Shown: one piece after another, positions 12,928 to 22,237 of the stretch
How positions within the stretch are numbered: position 1 is the first letter of the stretch
Layout of the letters: every line of letters begins with the position of its first letter
Virus record (IMG/VR): IMGVR_UViG_3300049157_000043
Coordinates: 1 to 22,237 of that record
Direction: 5' to 3' (one strand)
DNA: 22,237 nt
Origin: a virus
Made by a program: the position numbers and the translations under genes
The notes under the pieces: generated by a model
Told to the model about the DNA's origin: nothing
Database searches by the model: none
The model's input: the letters and a program-made list of their open reading frames with translations, nothing else

Positions 12928-15900
12928 AATCATGAAGCCCTGGGACAAGGCGAGTCAATCTCTGAATGACTCTTTTTGCAGAAGGATCTGCATTTGCATA
13001 GGCATCACCTACAAGTATTGCTCTTTCCTTGGGTTGTATATCTCTGATATTCAACCACCAAGTTTTTGGGGGAACCCCTGGAGTAGAGAAATCTACTCTG
13101 TCCACTATCTTATCTAATACACGACGAGCAGATAATCTATTTAGCGCCCAGATTTTATTATCACCCAGGCTACGGGCATATGCCTTAGCATCGTCAAACG
13201 TATCTTTCTGAAGTATCTTGCCGCTGTCAATAATATTATCAAGTTCAGTAGCAAGTTCAAATCTTCGTGTATTTCCAATTCTTCTATAATACGTAGTCTT
13301 GTCCATAAAGGGTGCGATCGGGTTAGTGAAACCAATGGAATTACCTATTAGTGGAACATCTTTCAGGCGTTGTAAAGGCTGAGCTTCAAGGGAATCAGGT
13401 AGATCACCTGGTTTCCTGATATGTTCATATATGGAAGTTGGGATATCCAAGATGGGATTGGACGGAAAGACTTTTCGTGCGGCGGCTGTGGTACGCTCTG
13501 GGGACATGCCAATAACATCAATGTTAGGATCTTGGGACAATGACCGCGCCACGGGAGACACAATGCCGCTCACGTCCTGGGCCATTTGTGGGGTACGCCG
13601 CCCCGGTCGCTCAACGATTTCGGCTTCAGGTAAAACTTCTGGCCCGCGCCATACTGGTACATTGTTCCATGAGTCGCGGTTCGTTCCATAAGTACTGATT
13701 GCAGAAAATAACGGTATGCTGTCTGCTCCAGGTACAATTGACATAGCTTCTTTAATACCCGCCATAGTGTTTCGATAAACATCACTAGGTTCCTTACCAT
13801 CAAAGTACCAATCTCCCATTCCATTTGCAAAGGCAATGAATGGACGCATAGTTTGTTCAGTGGGAATCCTCATGTACATATATCTCTTTTCACCATTCTC
13901 ATCTTGATAGGAAAACGGAGTCATGAGAATAAGATTATTTGTTTTCACATCATCTGGAATTTGTCTCCAGCCTTCTTCATTTATCTGCCTATTCATTATA
14001 TTCCAGGCATAAACCATGGAAGTGTATTGAGTGATCTTTAGTCCAAATGTCTGCAGACGCTTAGCGGCTTCTTTAGTGGGACCTTTCCTCAAGATTGCTC
14101 CACCTAGCTCTCCGACGCCAGAAGCCCTGAACATACTCCTTATACCTTGGACAGATGCATTCAGGTATGGGAAAAAAGCATCTATTGTTTTTGTCAATAC
14201 GCCGCCTTGATCAAAATCTATTATCTCTCTTGCAATCCTTGCTGCTTCATCAGGCCTTTTGCCGTTCTTCAGTGCACGGTTAAATGCACTTACACGTACA
14301 AGAAGCTCTGCTCTCTCAGAAACATATTCAGCGGCAAACAAGGAACGTTGTACAACAGGATGCTTAAGCATCGGTCTGAATAATTGGCTTTCAGTGAATG
14401 TGTGAATATGTCCTTGTTGTGCGAGGAACTGCGTAGCTCCGCCTTCTTGAAAGAATTGCCTTGTGATCTTTCCGTAATCAGGTTTCATAACATCCCGAAA
14501 TACTTCAGTCACATCATTCCACTGCTGAGCTTTAGCGACAGGCCAAAAGGCAGAATATTCATCTGTCTTCATCCAGGCTCCGTGTAGCTCACGTGGAAAG
14601 TTACGAAGTGCAAATACAGCGTTGCTTCCTGTGGCAAGAGGTTTAACAATCTTTGCAAGAGAGGCCCAGGAAAGTGCCTCCATCAGGCCTCTGTTCATTA
14701 GCCTCCCGCTACCTGCAAACCACTCATCTGCAAATTCTGTAGGTATATAGAACTTCTTTCTTTCACCCCCAATCATAACACTCATTTCACTAGTCTTAGT
14801 ATTCTTCGGCTTCTTAATAAACACAAAACCATTTGTTGGATCAGCAAGACCTGCTTTATATAAAGCCCGGTTTGCTGTATTCCTTGCGATGCGGCTCTCT
14901 GTACGCATCATAAACTGATTAAGTAATAACTCACTGTCAGTTTCAATAAGTTCTCGGCCTCCCCTACCAAGGGCTTGTATACCGCTGCTCTTCACGGTGA
15001 TCTTACCCGCCCTGCCTCCTACTGTGAGATCGATCACCGGATCAACTGCGTCAATCAACTCAAGGGGAGTATAATCAAGTCTGGTGAGTCTAACAAGTTC
15101 ATCATCCGAAACAAGGCCAGCCTGCCAAAGTGATGTGACTTGATCCTTGATAGCATTGAAATAAGAATCTGCTCTCTTTTCCATCTGTAATATTACATCA
15201 GCGCCATGAGTTTGCCTAAGCTTGTCTAGAGCTGCCTGCGTGGTTTCGATATTATAGATAACTCCACCAACTTTGTGCGTATCTCTGTAACTAGTTATAG
15301 TCTGCAGGCGGCGCAACATAATCACTTGATCAAGCAAAGGCCTTTCTTTACTCGGCACTCCTCGAAATACAGGCTTACGTGCATCAAAGAACTTTACACG
15401 TGCTGAAGCAGGCGCTCCCCATACATTCAGAAATGATGTCAGAGTTCTTTCTCCGGGGCTTCCACTTGCTGTGCCTAGCTTCCTGGCAATTTCTCTTTTA
15501 ACTCCAGAAGATCTATCCCAAAATAACAAGGGAAGTTTCTTAACCTGTTCTTTAATTACCTCAGTCGCAGATCTATTAGATGCATCTGCACTATTTTCCA
15601 ATACTTTAATTATCTCATCTGCTGAACTTTTCGGAAGGATCGTAACACGACCTTCTCTTGCTACAGCCCTGGCGTTGTTGACAATAGTTTCTATTTCATT
15701 ATTCGTCAGGATTTGCCTAACATCAGCTTGCTTAATATATGAACGTAGACCTTGCTCAACTGCTTGTGGCCTTACGTCATCTGATACTTTAATAAATTGC
15801 TTAGTTAAGTCTCTAACACGGCGGGCGATATTTCTATCCAGAGCTGATCTATATGACGCAGGGTCAATGACATCTCTTGTCCTCTCAAGACGGGCGGCAT

Positions 15901-16567
15901 TCGCAGCCTTACCTGCATCAGTCATTTGTGCCTCAGCCTTAGCGACTGCACTAGCCGTTGCGGTGGAAACTGCTTTTCCACTAAATCTTATAGCTTCCGT
16001 AATACTAGCATCACCAAACAAATATGCTATTCTATGCGGCATCATTATGTCATCAAGCTCAGGGTCACGTAGATAAAGAGAAAGCTGACCATCATTATCA
16101 TAGAAAGCAACGTACTTTTCTGTATCTGGATTTCTTATTCTGTCCGGCGGCAGGTCTACACGAGCAGATGTGTTTACATTATCAGGTGCTTTTTGCAGCC
16201 TTTCTATAAATGGATGATGTCCTTGTTTTGCTGCCAGATGATTATTACCCATGTCTAGAAGCATTATCTTTCCAAAGGCCGGATCTGGGGCCTGAGGATC
16301 AGTTAATTTAATATCCGTCTGTTCGGTTTCAAAATCTTGTATTTGATCTACTAAAAGAGGAATACCCTCTTCAGATAATGGTCCGAACTGCTGTTCTGCC
16401 TCACCAAAGATTTCAATTCCTAACTGTTCATCGATTGCAGATTCTCCACTGATAATATTATCTAGCTCTTCCTCTAAGCCTGCTGCCAGAGGATCAGTGA
16501 CTTCCTGGGCTTCCTTCTTCTGTGCAGGAGCAATTCCAGTGTTGGTCTTTTCAACTTCAAATCCCAT
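12866..16567 (-). CDS. Large internal virion/polyvalent protein with LPD38-like domain, about 1233 aa
   Basis: The largest gene in the window, last of the late - strand run. The ATG at 16567 is preferred over a GTG at 16579, since it has a GGA at a normal distance while the GTG has nothing close. The N-terminal third is acidic and helical, with VSTATASAVAKAEAQ and long Ala/Arg-rich helices. The stretch around ALRNFPRELHGAW (about residue 660) and FFPYLNASVQGIRSMFR (about residue 810) match the large polyvalent protein domain LPD38. Such proteins are packed in capsids and ejected into the host, often with extra enzymatic domains; none is obvious here. The role as ejected protein is inferred. 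Confidence 0.7.
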   Translation of the reverse strand: MGFEVEKTNTGIAPAQKKEAQEVTDPLAAGLEEELDNIISGESAIDEQLGIEIFGEAEQQFGPLSEEGIPLLVDQIQDFETEQTDIKLTDPQAPDPAFGKIMLLDMGNNHLAAKQGHHPFIERLQKAPDNVNTSARVDLPPDRIRNPDTEKYVAFYDNDGQLSLYLRDPELDDIMMPHRIAYLFGDASITEAIRFSGKAVSTATASAVAKAEAQMTDAGKAANAARLERTRDVIDPASYRSALDRNIARRVRDLTKQFIKVSDDVRPQAVEQGLRSYIKQADVRQILTNNEIETIVNNARAVAREGRVTILPKSSADEIIKVLENSADASNRSATEVIKEQVKKLPLLFWDRSSGVKREIARKLGTASGSPGERTLTSFLNVWGAPASARVKFFDARKPVFRGVPSKERPLLDQVIMLRRLQTITSYRDTHKVGGVIYNIETTQAALDKLRQTHGADVILQMEKRADSYFNAIKDQVTSLWQAGLVSDDELVRLTRLDYTPLELIDAVDPVIDLTVGGRAGKITVKSSGIQALGRGGRELIETDSELLLNQFMMRTESRIARNTANRALYKAGLADPTNGFVFIKKPKNTKTSEMSVMIGGERKKFYIPTEFADEWFAGSGRLMNRGLMEALSWASLAKIVKPLATGSNAVFALRNFPRELHGAWMKTDEYSAFWPVAKAQQWNDVTEVFRDVMKPDYGKITRQFFQEGGATQFLAQQGHIHTFTESQLFRPMLKHPVVQRSLFAAEYVSERAELLVRVSAFNRALKNGKRPDEAARIAREIIDFDQGGVLTKTIDAFFPYLNASVQGIRSMFRASGVGELGGAILRKGPTKEAAKRLQTFGLKITQYTSMVYAWNIMNRQINEEGWRQIPDDVKTNNLILMTPFSYQDENGEKRYMYMRIPTEQTMRPFIAFANGMGDWYFDGKEPSDVYRNTMAGIKEAMSIVPGADSIPLFSAISTYGTNRDSWNNVPVWRGPEVLPEAEIVERPGRRTPQMAQDVSGIVSPVARSLSQDPNIDVIGMSPERTTAAARKVFPSNPILDIPTSIYEHIRKPGDLPDSLEAQPLQRLKDVPLIGNSIGFTNPIAPFMDKTTYYRRIGNTRRFELATELDNIIDSGKILQKDTFDDAKAYARSLGDNKIWALNRLSARRVLDKIVDRVDFSTPGVPPKTWWLNIRDIQPKERAILVGDAYANADPSAKRVIQRLTRLVPGLHDSNGLFAHHWAVEKKRATQRQ

Positions 16568-16597
16568 TGTCAGTTCCACGCAATTTTTGTGGTATCC

Positions 16598-17923
16598 TTA
16601 CTCAGGTACAGAAAGTATACCACGATCAATCAGACGATCAACATAAGAACTTGCTTCAGTCGTAGTGATATCAAAGTTCCCTGCTAAGAACTTGATTATC
16701 TTATCCTTAGCTCCAGGTGTGTCTGAGTTCCTTAAGTTAGCTGGAATAACCAAGCCCTTAGACCAGAAATTATCAGCTGCTTTAGTTACATTAGCTATAA
16801 CTGTAGGAAGAGACACGGCCTGTCCTTTGCTAAGCATAGCCTTTACAGCTTTTGTCGACAGTCCAAGGGCTTGACGTGCCTTCGCCTTTCCTACTCCGCC
16901 TTCAAAGAATTTCACCGTCTTTGTGTCAGCATCAAAGTCACCATAGAATCTCAAGATATTTGATGCCAATGCCTTTTGATTCTCAGCGAAGAATGCTGCA
17001 CCTTCTTCAGGAAGACCTGTCGCCTTGACTGTGTTCTCAAGTTCTCTTTCAAATTTCTTAAGTTCCGGGGGATCATCTGTTTCTGCTGGCTTAGTCGGTG
17101 AGAACCCAGCCTCTCGCAATTCTTTAAATCTCTCATCCGTATCGAAGGTGGATACACTTTCTCCCGGCCGTAAAGTAATCTTTCTCTCTTCAACCTTGCC
17201 TTTGTCAGTCTTTCGGAATACTTCAACATCCCTGCCCTTTACATCTCTGCTGCTACTTTGTACAGACGCTTTAGTTTGTAATACGGTTGAAGCTAAGCCT
17301 GGTTCTCCGCTGCCTATGTTCCTCAAAACATTAGCCGTGAATTCATCTCCCATTTGTTCAAGCTGAGTAGCTGTATTCTCCAGGGCGGATTTCCTCTCCT
17401 GCTGACGTATTTGCAGGATCTGTTCATCTAGTCCTGCTTTGAATCCAGCAGTTTCTCTAGCCTGCGCTCCTTGAGCAGCAGCTCTCTGCGGGATTAATTG
17501 TTTTTCTAATTCAAAATCCTTAGCCTTACTTTCTGCCTGTGTTTTACGAGCCTCGTCTCCTCTAAGCCCAATAAGATCACGAGCTTCCGCTTTGTCTTCT
17601 GTTCTCTCTGTCTTACGTGTAGCAGCTTTTTCTTTTTCTCTCCTGCCAGAGATAACTATATCAGCAATAAGAGCAGCATCCTTTGGGTCATCAGACACGT
17701 TCATAACTGCTGCTATAATATCAGCTGGATTCTTCTTATCATCTGAAAATGACTCACGTAAAATTGCAGCAAGTTTTTCTTTCTTTTCTTCCTTATCTTT
17801 TCTCTCTCGATCCTGTAAAATCTTCTGCACGATACCCTGAGCAAAGTCTCCAATGCCCTTGCCTATGGCACTCTGTGCTTCTCTTTTAGCAGAATTAGTT
17901 CTGGTTGGAAGTACTGTAGCCAT
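16598..17923 (-). CDS. Coiled-coil internal virion protein, 441 aa
   Basis: ATG at 17923 with GGAG at the upstream gene's end as ribosome site; an in-frame GTG at 17935 would destroy that spacing. The N-terminal half is rich in Lys, Glu, Arg, Ala and Gln (ERKDKEEKKEKLAAILRES; RKTERTEDKAEARDLIG), a long coiled coil. The C-terminal part has helical regions such as FFAENQKALASNILRFYG and ASSYVDRLIDRGILSVPE. No enzymatic motif is visible. Its place between the 309-aa protein and the giant LPD38-like protein suggests an internal core or ejection protein. Confidence 0.65.
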   Translation of the reverse strand: MATVLPTRTNSAKREAQSAIGKGIGDFAQGIVQKILQDRERKDKEEKKEKLAAILRESFSDDKKNPADIIAAVMNVSDDPKDAALIADIVISGRREKEKAATRKTERTEDKAEARDLIGLRGDEARKTQAESKAKDFELEKQLIPQRAAAQGAQARETAGFKAGLDEQILQIRQQERKSALENTATQLEQMGDEFTANVLRNIGSGEPGLASTVLQTKASVQSSSRDVKGRDVEVFRKTDKGKVEERKITLRPGESVSTFDTDERFKELREAGFSPTKPAETDDPPELKKFERELENTVKATGLPEEGAAFFAENQKALASNILRFYGDFDADTKTVKFFEGGVGKAKARQALGLSTKAVKAMLSKGQAVSLPTVIANVTKAADNFWSKGLVIPANLRNSDTPGAKDKIIKFLAGNFDITTTEASSYVDRLIDRGILSVPE

Positions 17924-17925
17924 TT

Positions 17926-18855
17926 CTATCTCCACATTTTATCAAGGGCAGGTACCAGTGCCTTGCGTAAAGTCGGGCTTCTTTTAACTAATTCAGCCAG
18001 CCAAGGTCCATGTATGCAGTAGTTTATAATGAATTCTAGAGATGCTTTCTCCACGATACGCTGCCTGAATTCTAGCCATCTTGTATCCTGGTATGCTGCT
18101 CTAGCTATCCAACAGAAAAGAGCTCCTACTGCACCGGCTATTCCTGCTAAAGCTTCAGGACCAACTCCGCTTGTGCCTTCTCTGTTCCCTGCAACATTTT
18201 CAATTGTCGGAGATGTAGCACCACCGAGAAGAAGTTGTAACATTCTAAGTTTTCTGTCTTGCTCAGCCCCAGCTGCACCTAAGAATTCAGATTGACTTCT
18301 AGCAACCAAGCTTTCAATTGATGCAGGCACGCCGCCAAGTTGTAGCCCAGATGTAATAGCACTCTGTTGTTGCTGGGTGAAGTCTTTAGCCAACCCAGCG
18401 CGGGCACCGACTAGTTGCTGCAAAAGATCTTCAGTAGCTCTACTTTCTGCTAGCTGCCTTTCCCCGCCTGTAAACTCGGGTGCAAATCTCCTACGAATTT
18501 GAGGAATTATATCTTCCTCAAAATTCCTAAGCAAAGGATCTTGAACTAGATCTTTAAATGTTTGATCCACGTCAAAAGTTGGACCGCCTTTAAGCAATCC
18601 ACTGACAGCGTTCTGTGCTTCCCCTACGCCGCCAAGTAATCCTTGAGCCCTGCTTTGATCTCGTAAAGCAAGTAATTCACTTAGGAGATCACCGGACTGT
18701 CCGCTAATACCCTCACCTTGTATAGACTCTTGTAGTAATTGCAGAAGGAAGTTTAGTGACTCTTCCTGCTGTCCACTAATAACAGGCAAGGTTCTGATAT
18801 CCGTCTGGCCTCCCGAGCCAAACAGAAAATCACCTACATCATCCAGGAAACCCAT
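17926..18855 (-). CDS. Virion-associated protein with Cys-Trp C-terminal domain, 309 aa
   Basis: ATG at 18855 with AGGAGG overlapping the upstream stop codon. MGFLDDVGDFLFGSGG is the common N-terminus of phage virion-associated proteins in this operon position. The middle is helical and Gln/Ala/Leu-rich. The end, from CWIARAAYQDTRWLEF through HGPWLAELVKRSPTLRKAL to the C-terminal LDKMWR, is a recurring domain in podophage and siphophage structural proteins; I recognise it by pattern, without a named function. A role in the tail or ejection apparatus is inferred from context. Confidence 0.65.
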   Translation of the reverse strand: MGFLDDVGDFLFGSGGQTDIRTLPVISGQQEESLNFLLQLLQESIQGEGISGQSGDLLSELLALRDQSRAQGLLGGVGEAQNAVSGLLKGGPTFDVDQTFKDLVQDPLLRNFEEDIIPQIRRRFAPEFTGGERQLAESRATEDLLQQLVGARAGLAKDFTQQQQSAITSGLQLGGVPASIESLVARSQSEFLGAAGAEQDRKLRMLQLLLGGATSPTIENVAGNREGTSGVGPEALAGIAGAVGALFCWIARAAYQDTRWLEFRQRIVEKASLEFIINYCIHGPWLAELVKRSPTLRKALVPALDKMWR

Positions 18856-18864
18856 AGCTTCCTC

Positions 18865-21333
18865 CTAGTAATTGCTCTCTTCTTTATATGTAAACCCTAA
18901 TGCTTCTAATTGAATATCTTGATTTCCTGTTAACTTATAACGTACAGATCTGCCTGTGAATTGCTTATAAAGTGATACTAGCATATGCTGTGGTCCGGGT
19001 GAAACTATTCCAAGTGTATCAAACGTGTTACCGCCATCTATAGAATATTCTATAAGCACGCCTGTTCCACTCAGAATAAAGTCATGTCTATCAAATCTAA
19101 GTATCTTGCTAGGAACATAGAAATCTTTTGTCTGTATTTCATATGGAATAGTAATACCATCATCATCCGTAACTATATAGTCAACTTCATAAACCAGGTT
19201 ATCAGTCACAGTTCCTTCACCGAACTTATAATACGCAACAAGGCCTGTTTCATTACCTACGAGTTCAAGAGCTTTATTGTCATTAATTTCAGTTTGTGTT
19301 CTTATATCATTCCAGAACCTGACATCATCCATCAAGCCACGCCATTTCTGCGTAGCGTCAAAGCTTCCACTAAGTGAATCCTGCTCTTGTCCAAGAAATA
19401 ACCCATTATCATCTACACTCAATGCACCTGTGGGGAAATTCTTAGTTCCCATAGAAGTACCATCTATAAACAATTCAACGTCACCAGTAGTTCCATCTCT
19501 TGTGAACGAATATCTTCTGGCTTGAGCCAATACACTTGGAACTCCATCAGAACTTGTCCAATTTATCAAAGTCCCTTTAATACCTACTCGAATGGTTGTA
19601 GACGGTACTTCTCCTATCTGTAAGAATATCTCATTACTTGCTGATGCATTAGCCGCACTAACAAATATATTCCCGTTTTCCGTAGGCTCTAGCCAGCCTT
19701 CAATAGTAAAATCAGTCAACGTATCTAGTGAAGCTCCGGGTAACTTTATTCCATCTGTAACATTGTCTTCAGACCCGAAATCGGCGGCGACACTATTCAA
19801 CAAGCCTCCCTGTAACGAAATTTCAACTTCTCCGATCGTATTCCCATCATAGTTATTAGAAGTCGAATCTAGGACAGACACCGTATCCCGTGTTTTTATG
19901 GCACAGAGATGTAAAGTCGGTGAATTGTCTTGTATCTGTTTTGCATTCCAAGGAAATTCATAATCTGTCCATTTACCTACCGCATTCTGCCAGATTATAT
20001 CTCCCTGTGTACGGAAAAATCCGAAGCCAGTAATATCATCTGCATAATCACGAAAGCTCCAAGCACCGGTACTAAGTTTTAGACGTGCAAGTCTGTTAGG
20101 ATTTTCACTAGGGCTATTAGGATAAAAGAACAAAGCCTCATCAGTTTCTTCCACATACACTGCGAATACTCGTGACACGAAGCCTGGATTCAACTCACCG
20201 TTTTGACCAAACAGTTTATCATAAACATTATCACCAATTGCTTCAGTGTCGAATCCGCCTTTGTACTTGTATATATTAGAGTTCCCGAATAGTATATGTT
20301 CAGAGTCTAAATTAATAACGCTGTCAACACTAACAGCTCCCTCGCCGGAAATCATATCCTCGAAACGGAAAGTAATGTCAACTGTACCGACAAACTCCAT
20401 ACGTACAATACTTCTTTCCTTATATATAATCTGGAAAGGTCCCAGCTTTTCCGATGCAACTATGAAGTCTTCGGATTCGTACAGATCCCTGAAGTTAACA
20501 CTCTCATTCCAATCCGTTGGATCGCCAGGCTCACACCATCTAACACGTTGTGGAAATGCTGTTCCATCTTCCTCAGTCCGCATAAGAACCAAGTAGTTAT
20601 TATATACTGCTACTAAATAACAAATAAATGTTGTTCCCGGCAGGTTAGAAATATCTGTAACGTTAGTACCATCAAACTGCTTCGGTGTGTCTTCACCGTT
20701 TGCAAAATACATCTTGTCTGACAGAGCCCAGGTTGTGATTGAAACACCCTTGTCATCATTACCAGATAGCACTACCGAATTAACCACGGAATTACCGGAG
20801 TCGGCGGCGCTGGGCAGTGGATCATCCACAGTAATCTCACCTGCAGCCGTACTTGCAACTGTTGTTTGATGCTGCATTCCGTCATTTAATAGTATTCCAA
20901 TATTATCACTGACTGAGAAACCAGTCTCGCTAGTTACACTAAGTACTGTCTGCCCTGCCGCCTCATTCCCACTTAATGTCGTACTAGTTCCATTTGCCAC
21001 ATACTGCCATTGATCAACAGTAGAACTCCAAGTATAAAACGAAAGATTCGTTATCAGCGTCAATTGTGACGAGCCATCTTTTTTAAAGAACTGAAAATCT
21101 ACTCTCGGTGTTCCTCTGACTTTAGATGCAAAATCTTTAAATCCATAATCCTTGATAATCCGTGCCTGATCCATTCGTACATTCAGAGCTTCACGAAGTT
21201 CACTAGATTTAATCAACTCTGATCTGACAGAAACATTCACGCCCCTGTTAAGAACTGGAACTTCCTCATAAGTCCAACCTTCATCAAGAACTGGCTGTGG
21301 ATTTTTCTGGCCTGTACTTGTTAAACTGACCAT
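18865..21333 (-). CDS. Tail hub/stabilisation-like protein with inserted LamG-like domain, 822 aa
   Basis: ATG at 21333. Residues 1-465 resemble podophage tail-hub or head-closure 'stabilisation' proteins: beta-rich with repeated strands such as FQIIYKERSIVRMEFVG, FGNSNIYKYKGGFD and WSFRDYADD. Around residues 470-705 lies a concanavalin/LamG-type jelly-roll: FTIEGWLEP, then ELFIDGTSMG, LMDDVRFWNDIRT and GLVAYYKFGEG are signature strands. After this the tail-protein fold resumes (PSKILRFDRHDF to the end). LamG domains bind glycans or proteins, so this insertion may help surface recognition. The exact tail position is not proven. Confidence 0.72.
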   Translation of the reverse strand: MVSLTSTGQKNPQPVLDEGWTYEEVPVLNRGVNVSVRSELIKSSELREALNVRMDQARIIKDYGFKDFASKVRGTPRVDFQFFKKDGSSQLTLITNLSFYTWSSTVDQWQYVANGTSTTLSGNEAAGQTVLSVTSETGFSVSDNIGILLNDGMQHQTTVASTAAGEITVDDPLPSAADSGNSVVNSVVLSGNDDKGVSITTWALSDKMYFANGEDTPKQFDGTNVTDISNLPGTTFICYLVAVYNNYLVLMRTEEDGTAFPQRVRWCEPGDPTDWNESVNFRDLYESEDFIVASEKLGPFQIIYKERSIVRMEFVGTVDITFRFEDMISGEGAVSVDSVINLDSEHILFGNSNIYKYKGGFDTEAIGDNVYDKLFGQNGELNPGFVSRVFAVYVEETDEALFFYPNSPSENPNRLARLKLSTGAWSFRDYADDITGFGFFRTQGDIIWQNAVGKWTDYEFPWNAKQIQDNSPTLHLCAIKTRDTVSVLDSTSNNYDGNTIGEVEISLQGGLLNSVAADFGSEDNVTDGIKLPGASLDTLTDFTIEGWLEPTENGNIFVSAANASASNEIFLQIGEVPSTTIRVGIKGTLINWTSSDGVPSVLAQARRYSFTRDGTTGDVELFIDGTSMGTKNFPTGALSVDDNGLFLGQEQDSLSGSFDATQKWRGLMDDVRFWNDIRTQTEINDNKALELVGNETGLVAYYKFGEGTVTDNLVYEVDYIVTDDDGITIPYEIQTKDFYVPSKILRFDRHDFILSGTGVLIEYSIDGGNTFDTLGIVSPGPQHMLVSLYKQFTGRSVRYKLTGNQDIQLEALGFTYKEESNY

Positions 21334-21653
21334 TAGTTACTCACTTGCACCCAATCAGCAGAAGATTCTGTACCTTTAGACATCCATACAGTATCTGCTG
21401 TTGTATTTACAAATATAAGTCCTAGTGAAGCAGGTGTGGTACTGGGGTTAGATGTTCCGCTGGTAATACCTGCATTAATCACAGTAGCATGGTCATTTAT
21501 TGCTTCTGTAATTAAATCTTTCAACTGCGATAGTTGACGCTCAAATGATCGCATTGAAGAAAAGAGATCATCAACACCTTTGATCTCTTCCTGATTACGT
21601 GGTTCCCGTAAAGGTACAGTTGGATATGTGTCTGGAAGTTTTTTTACTGCCAT
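21333..21653 (-). CDS. Small virion-associated protein, 106 aa
   Basis: ATG at 21653, overlapping the upstream stop (TAATG), and its own stop overlaps the next ATG. The N-terminal part is charged and helical (EIKGVDDLFSSMRSFERQLS, a possible coiled coil). The C-terminal half contains the strand-rich element SLGLIFVNTTADTVWMSKG, followed by DWVQVSN, a form common in phage tail-fibre attachment and spike-base proteins. It most likely links or trimerises with neighbouring tail components. Confidence 0.6.
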   Translation of the reverse strand: MAVKKLPDTYPTVPLREPRNQEEIKGVDDLFSSMRSFERQLSQLKDLITEAINDHATVINAGITSGTSNPSTTPASLGLIFVNTTADTVWMSKGTESSADWVQVSN

Positions 21654-22237
21654 TATTCTCTCGGATCAATCCAGCCATGGGTTATAACATGAAAGCTGCC
21701 ATTCGTAGAACTGCTTCTAATCCGTATTCTTTTACTTGTGTCAGTCCTGACATAGCCAGAATAGTTACCATCATACCAAGACGTTCCTCCTTCAACGCCT
21801 GAACGTGTTGCAAGACTTGCATTTGTTGAATCAACTGCTACATCTGCAGCATCTGGGCTATATAATCTAGCATAACGTGTACCACTGCTGTTTCCATTCC
21901 AAATCGCTGTTATCTCTGCAAATATATTAATACCATTTGGAACTGTTAATGAGATCAACTCACCACTTGTAGAAGGAGCTGCGTTTCTATCTTGAACTGG
22001 TGTCTTTAAGATAAAACGGTTTTGATCTTGTATAAAGGGACGAATGTTTGCATTTGAGTCCGTGAGAATACTTCCTATTCTTTTTTTCTTTGTAAATCCC
22101 GTAGGAAGCGTAGGACTAATACTAGTAGATGCTACGATATCTGCTGTTCCGTCATCTTTTTCAACCTTAAAGATATTATAAGATGTATCTGCTGCAATAG
22201 TTCCGCCATCGAGACAGCCTTGATTAGTGCCCTCTGC
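21653..22237 (-). CDS. Tail-fibre-like protein, C-terminal 194 aa (start outside window)
   Basis: On the - strand the frame is open without stop from the right edge (22237) to the TAA at 21653-21655; a TTG at 21958 looks like a possible start but the open frame continues beyond it, so the gene is partial. Seen at the edge: GCLDGGTIAADTSYNIF, SISPTLPTGFTKKKRIGSI, and NIRPFIQDQNRFIL, a recurrent domain in phage tail fibres and appendages. The remaining part is beta-rich (LTVPNGINIFAEITAIW, SFHVITHGWIDPRE). A receptor-binding or fibre role is inferred from position upstream of the tail-hub gene. Confidence 0.68.
   Translation of the reverse strand, partial: AEGTNQGCLDGGTIAADTSYNIFKVEKDDGTADIVASTSISPTLPTGFTKKKRIGSILTDSNANIRPFIQDQNRFILKTPVQDRNAAPSTSGELISLTVPNGINIFAEITAIWNGNSSGTRYARLYSPDAADVAVDSTNASLATRSGVEGGTSWYDGNYSGYVRTDTSKRIRIRSSSTNGSFHVITHGWIDPRE

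Noticed and set aside
12850-12940. Bidirectional terminator at the convergence of early and late operons.
   Set aside because: No GC-rich inverted repeat with T/A-runs was found in this interval.
15471-16076. A 201-aa + strand open frame inside the giant internal-protein gene.
   Set aside because: It is the antisense shadow of a long, well-composed coding frame and has a Ser/Leu/Ala-rich composition with no ribosome site.
1-22237. CRISPR array, insertion sequence, integrase/attachment site or tRNA genes.
   Set aside because: No regularly spaced repeats, transposase or integrase motifs, or cloverleaf structures were seen on either strand.

Overview
The window is a block of a double-stranded DNA bacteriophage genome, most likely a tailed phage with a short-tailed (podovirus-like) particle. 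The evidence is the dense gene packing, with stop/start overlaps of 4 to 30 bases. There is a phage-type replication set (Sak4-like ATPase, probable SSB, UDG/exonuclease, family A polymerase, DUF3987-type helicase), an endolysin, and a block of internal-virion and tail-hub proteins. No integrase, repressor, transposase, tRNA, CRISPR array or rRNA was seen. Starts are mostly ATG with GTG and TTG alternatives behind purine-rich Shine-Dalgarno sites, so the host is a bacterium. A lipoprotein with a lipobox weakly favours a Gram-negative host. Host and phage genus cannot be named from this sequence alone.

Layout. Bases 1-12927 are all on the + strand and hold early/middle genes. Bases 3-3681 carry small accessory proteins (zinc-ribbon tail, secreted Cys-rich protein, RMF-like protein, two winged-helix-like proteins) around a Cas4/RecB-like nuclease, then a DUF6378-type protein, a dCMP-deaminase-like protein and an M15-type endolysin. 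Bases 3682-3917 are non-coding: a good sigma70-like promoter (3693-3721), then a GC-rich, strongly foldable segment ending in a 13-bp stem and a T-run. Bases 3918-5989 hold the Sak4-like ATPase, probable SSB and a three-gene membrane/lipoprotein cassette, closed by a terminator hairpin (6001-6025). Bases 6045-12927 hold small DNA-binding proteins, a ParB-methyltransferase fusion, a deoxyribosyltransferase-like protein, a UDG-exonuclease, two small inserted genes, the polymerase and the helicase.

Bases 12866-22237 are all on the - strand and hold late structural genes, read right to left: a tail-fibre-like protein that runs off the right edge, a small linker-like protein, an 822-aa tail-hub protein with an inserted LamG-like domain, a 309-aa protein with a conserved Cys-Trp C-terminal domain, a coiled-coil protein, and a 1237-aa polyvalent (LPD38-like) internal protein. 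The early and late transcription units meet head-on, and their last genes overlap by 62 bases.

How the genes work together. The nuclease, Sak4-like annealase/ATPase, SSB, UDG-exonuclease, polymerase and helicase form a replication/recombination set. The deaminase, deoxyribosyltransferase-like protein and methyltransferase suggest nucleotide-pool and DNA-modification functions. The most unusual items are the promoter-linked structured RNA at 3.7-3.9 kb, the family A polymerase whose proofreading domain is split across two ORFs by a two-gene insertion, and the deaminase with Asp in place of its catalytic Glu.
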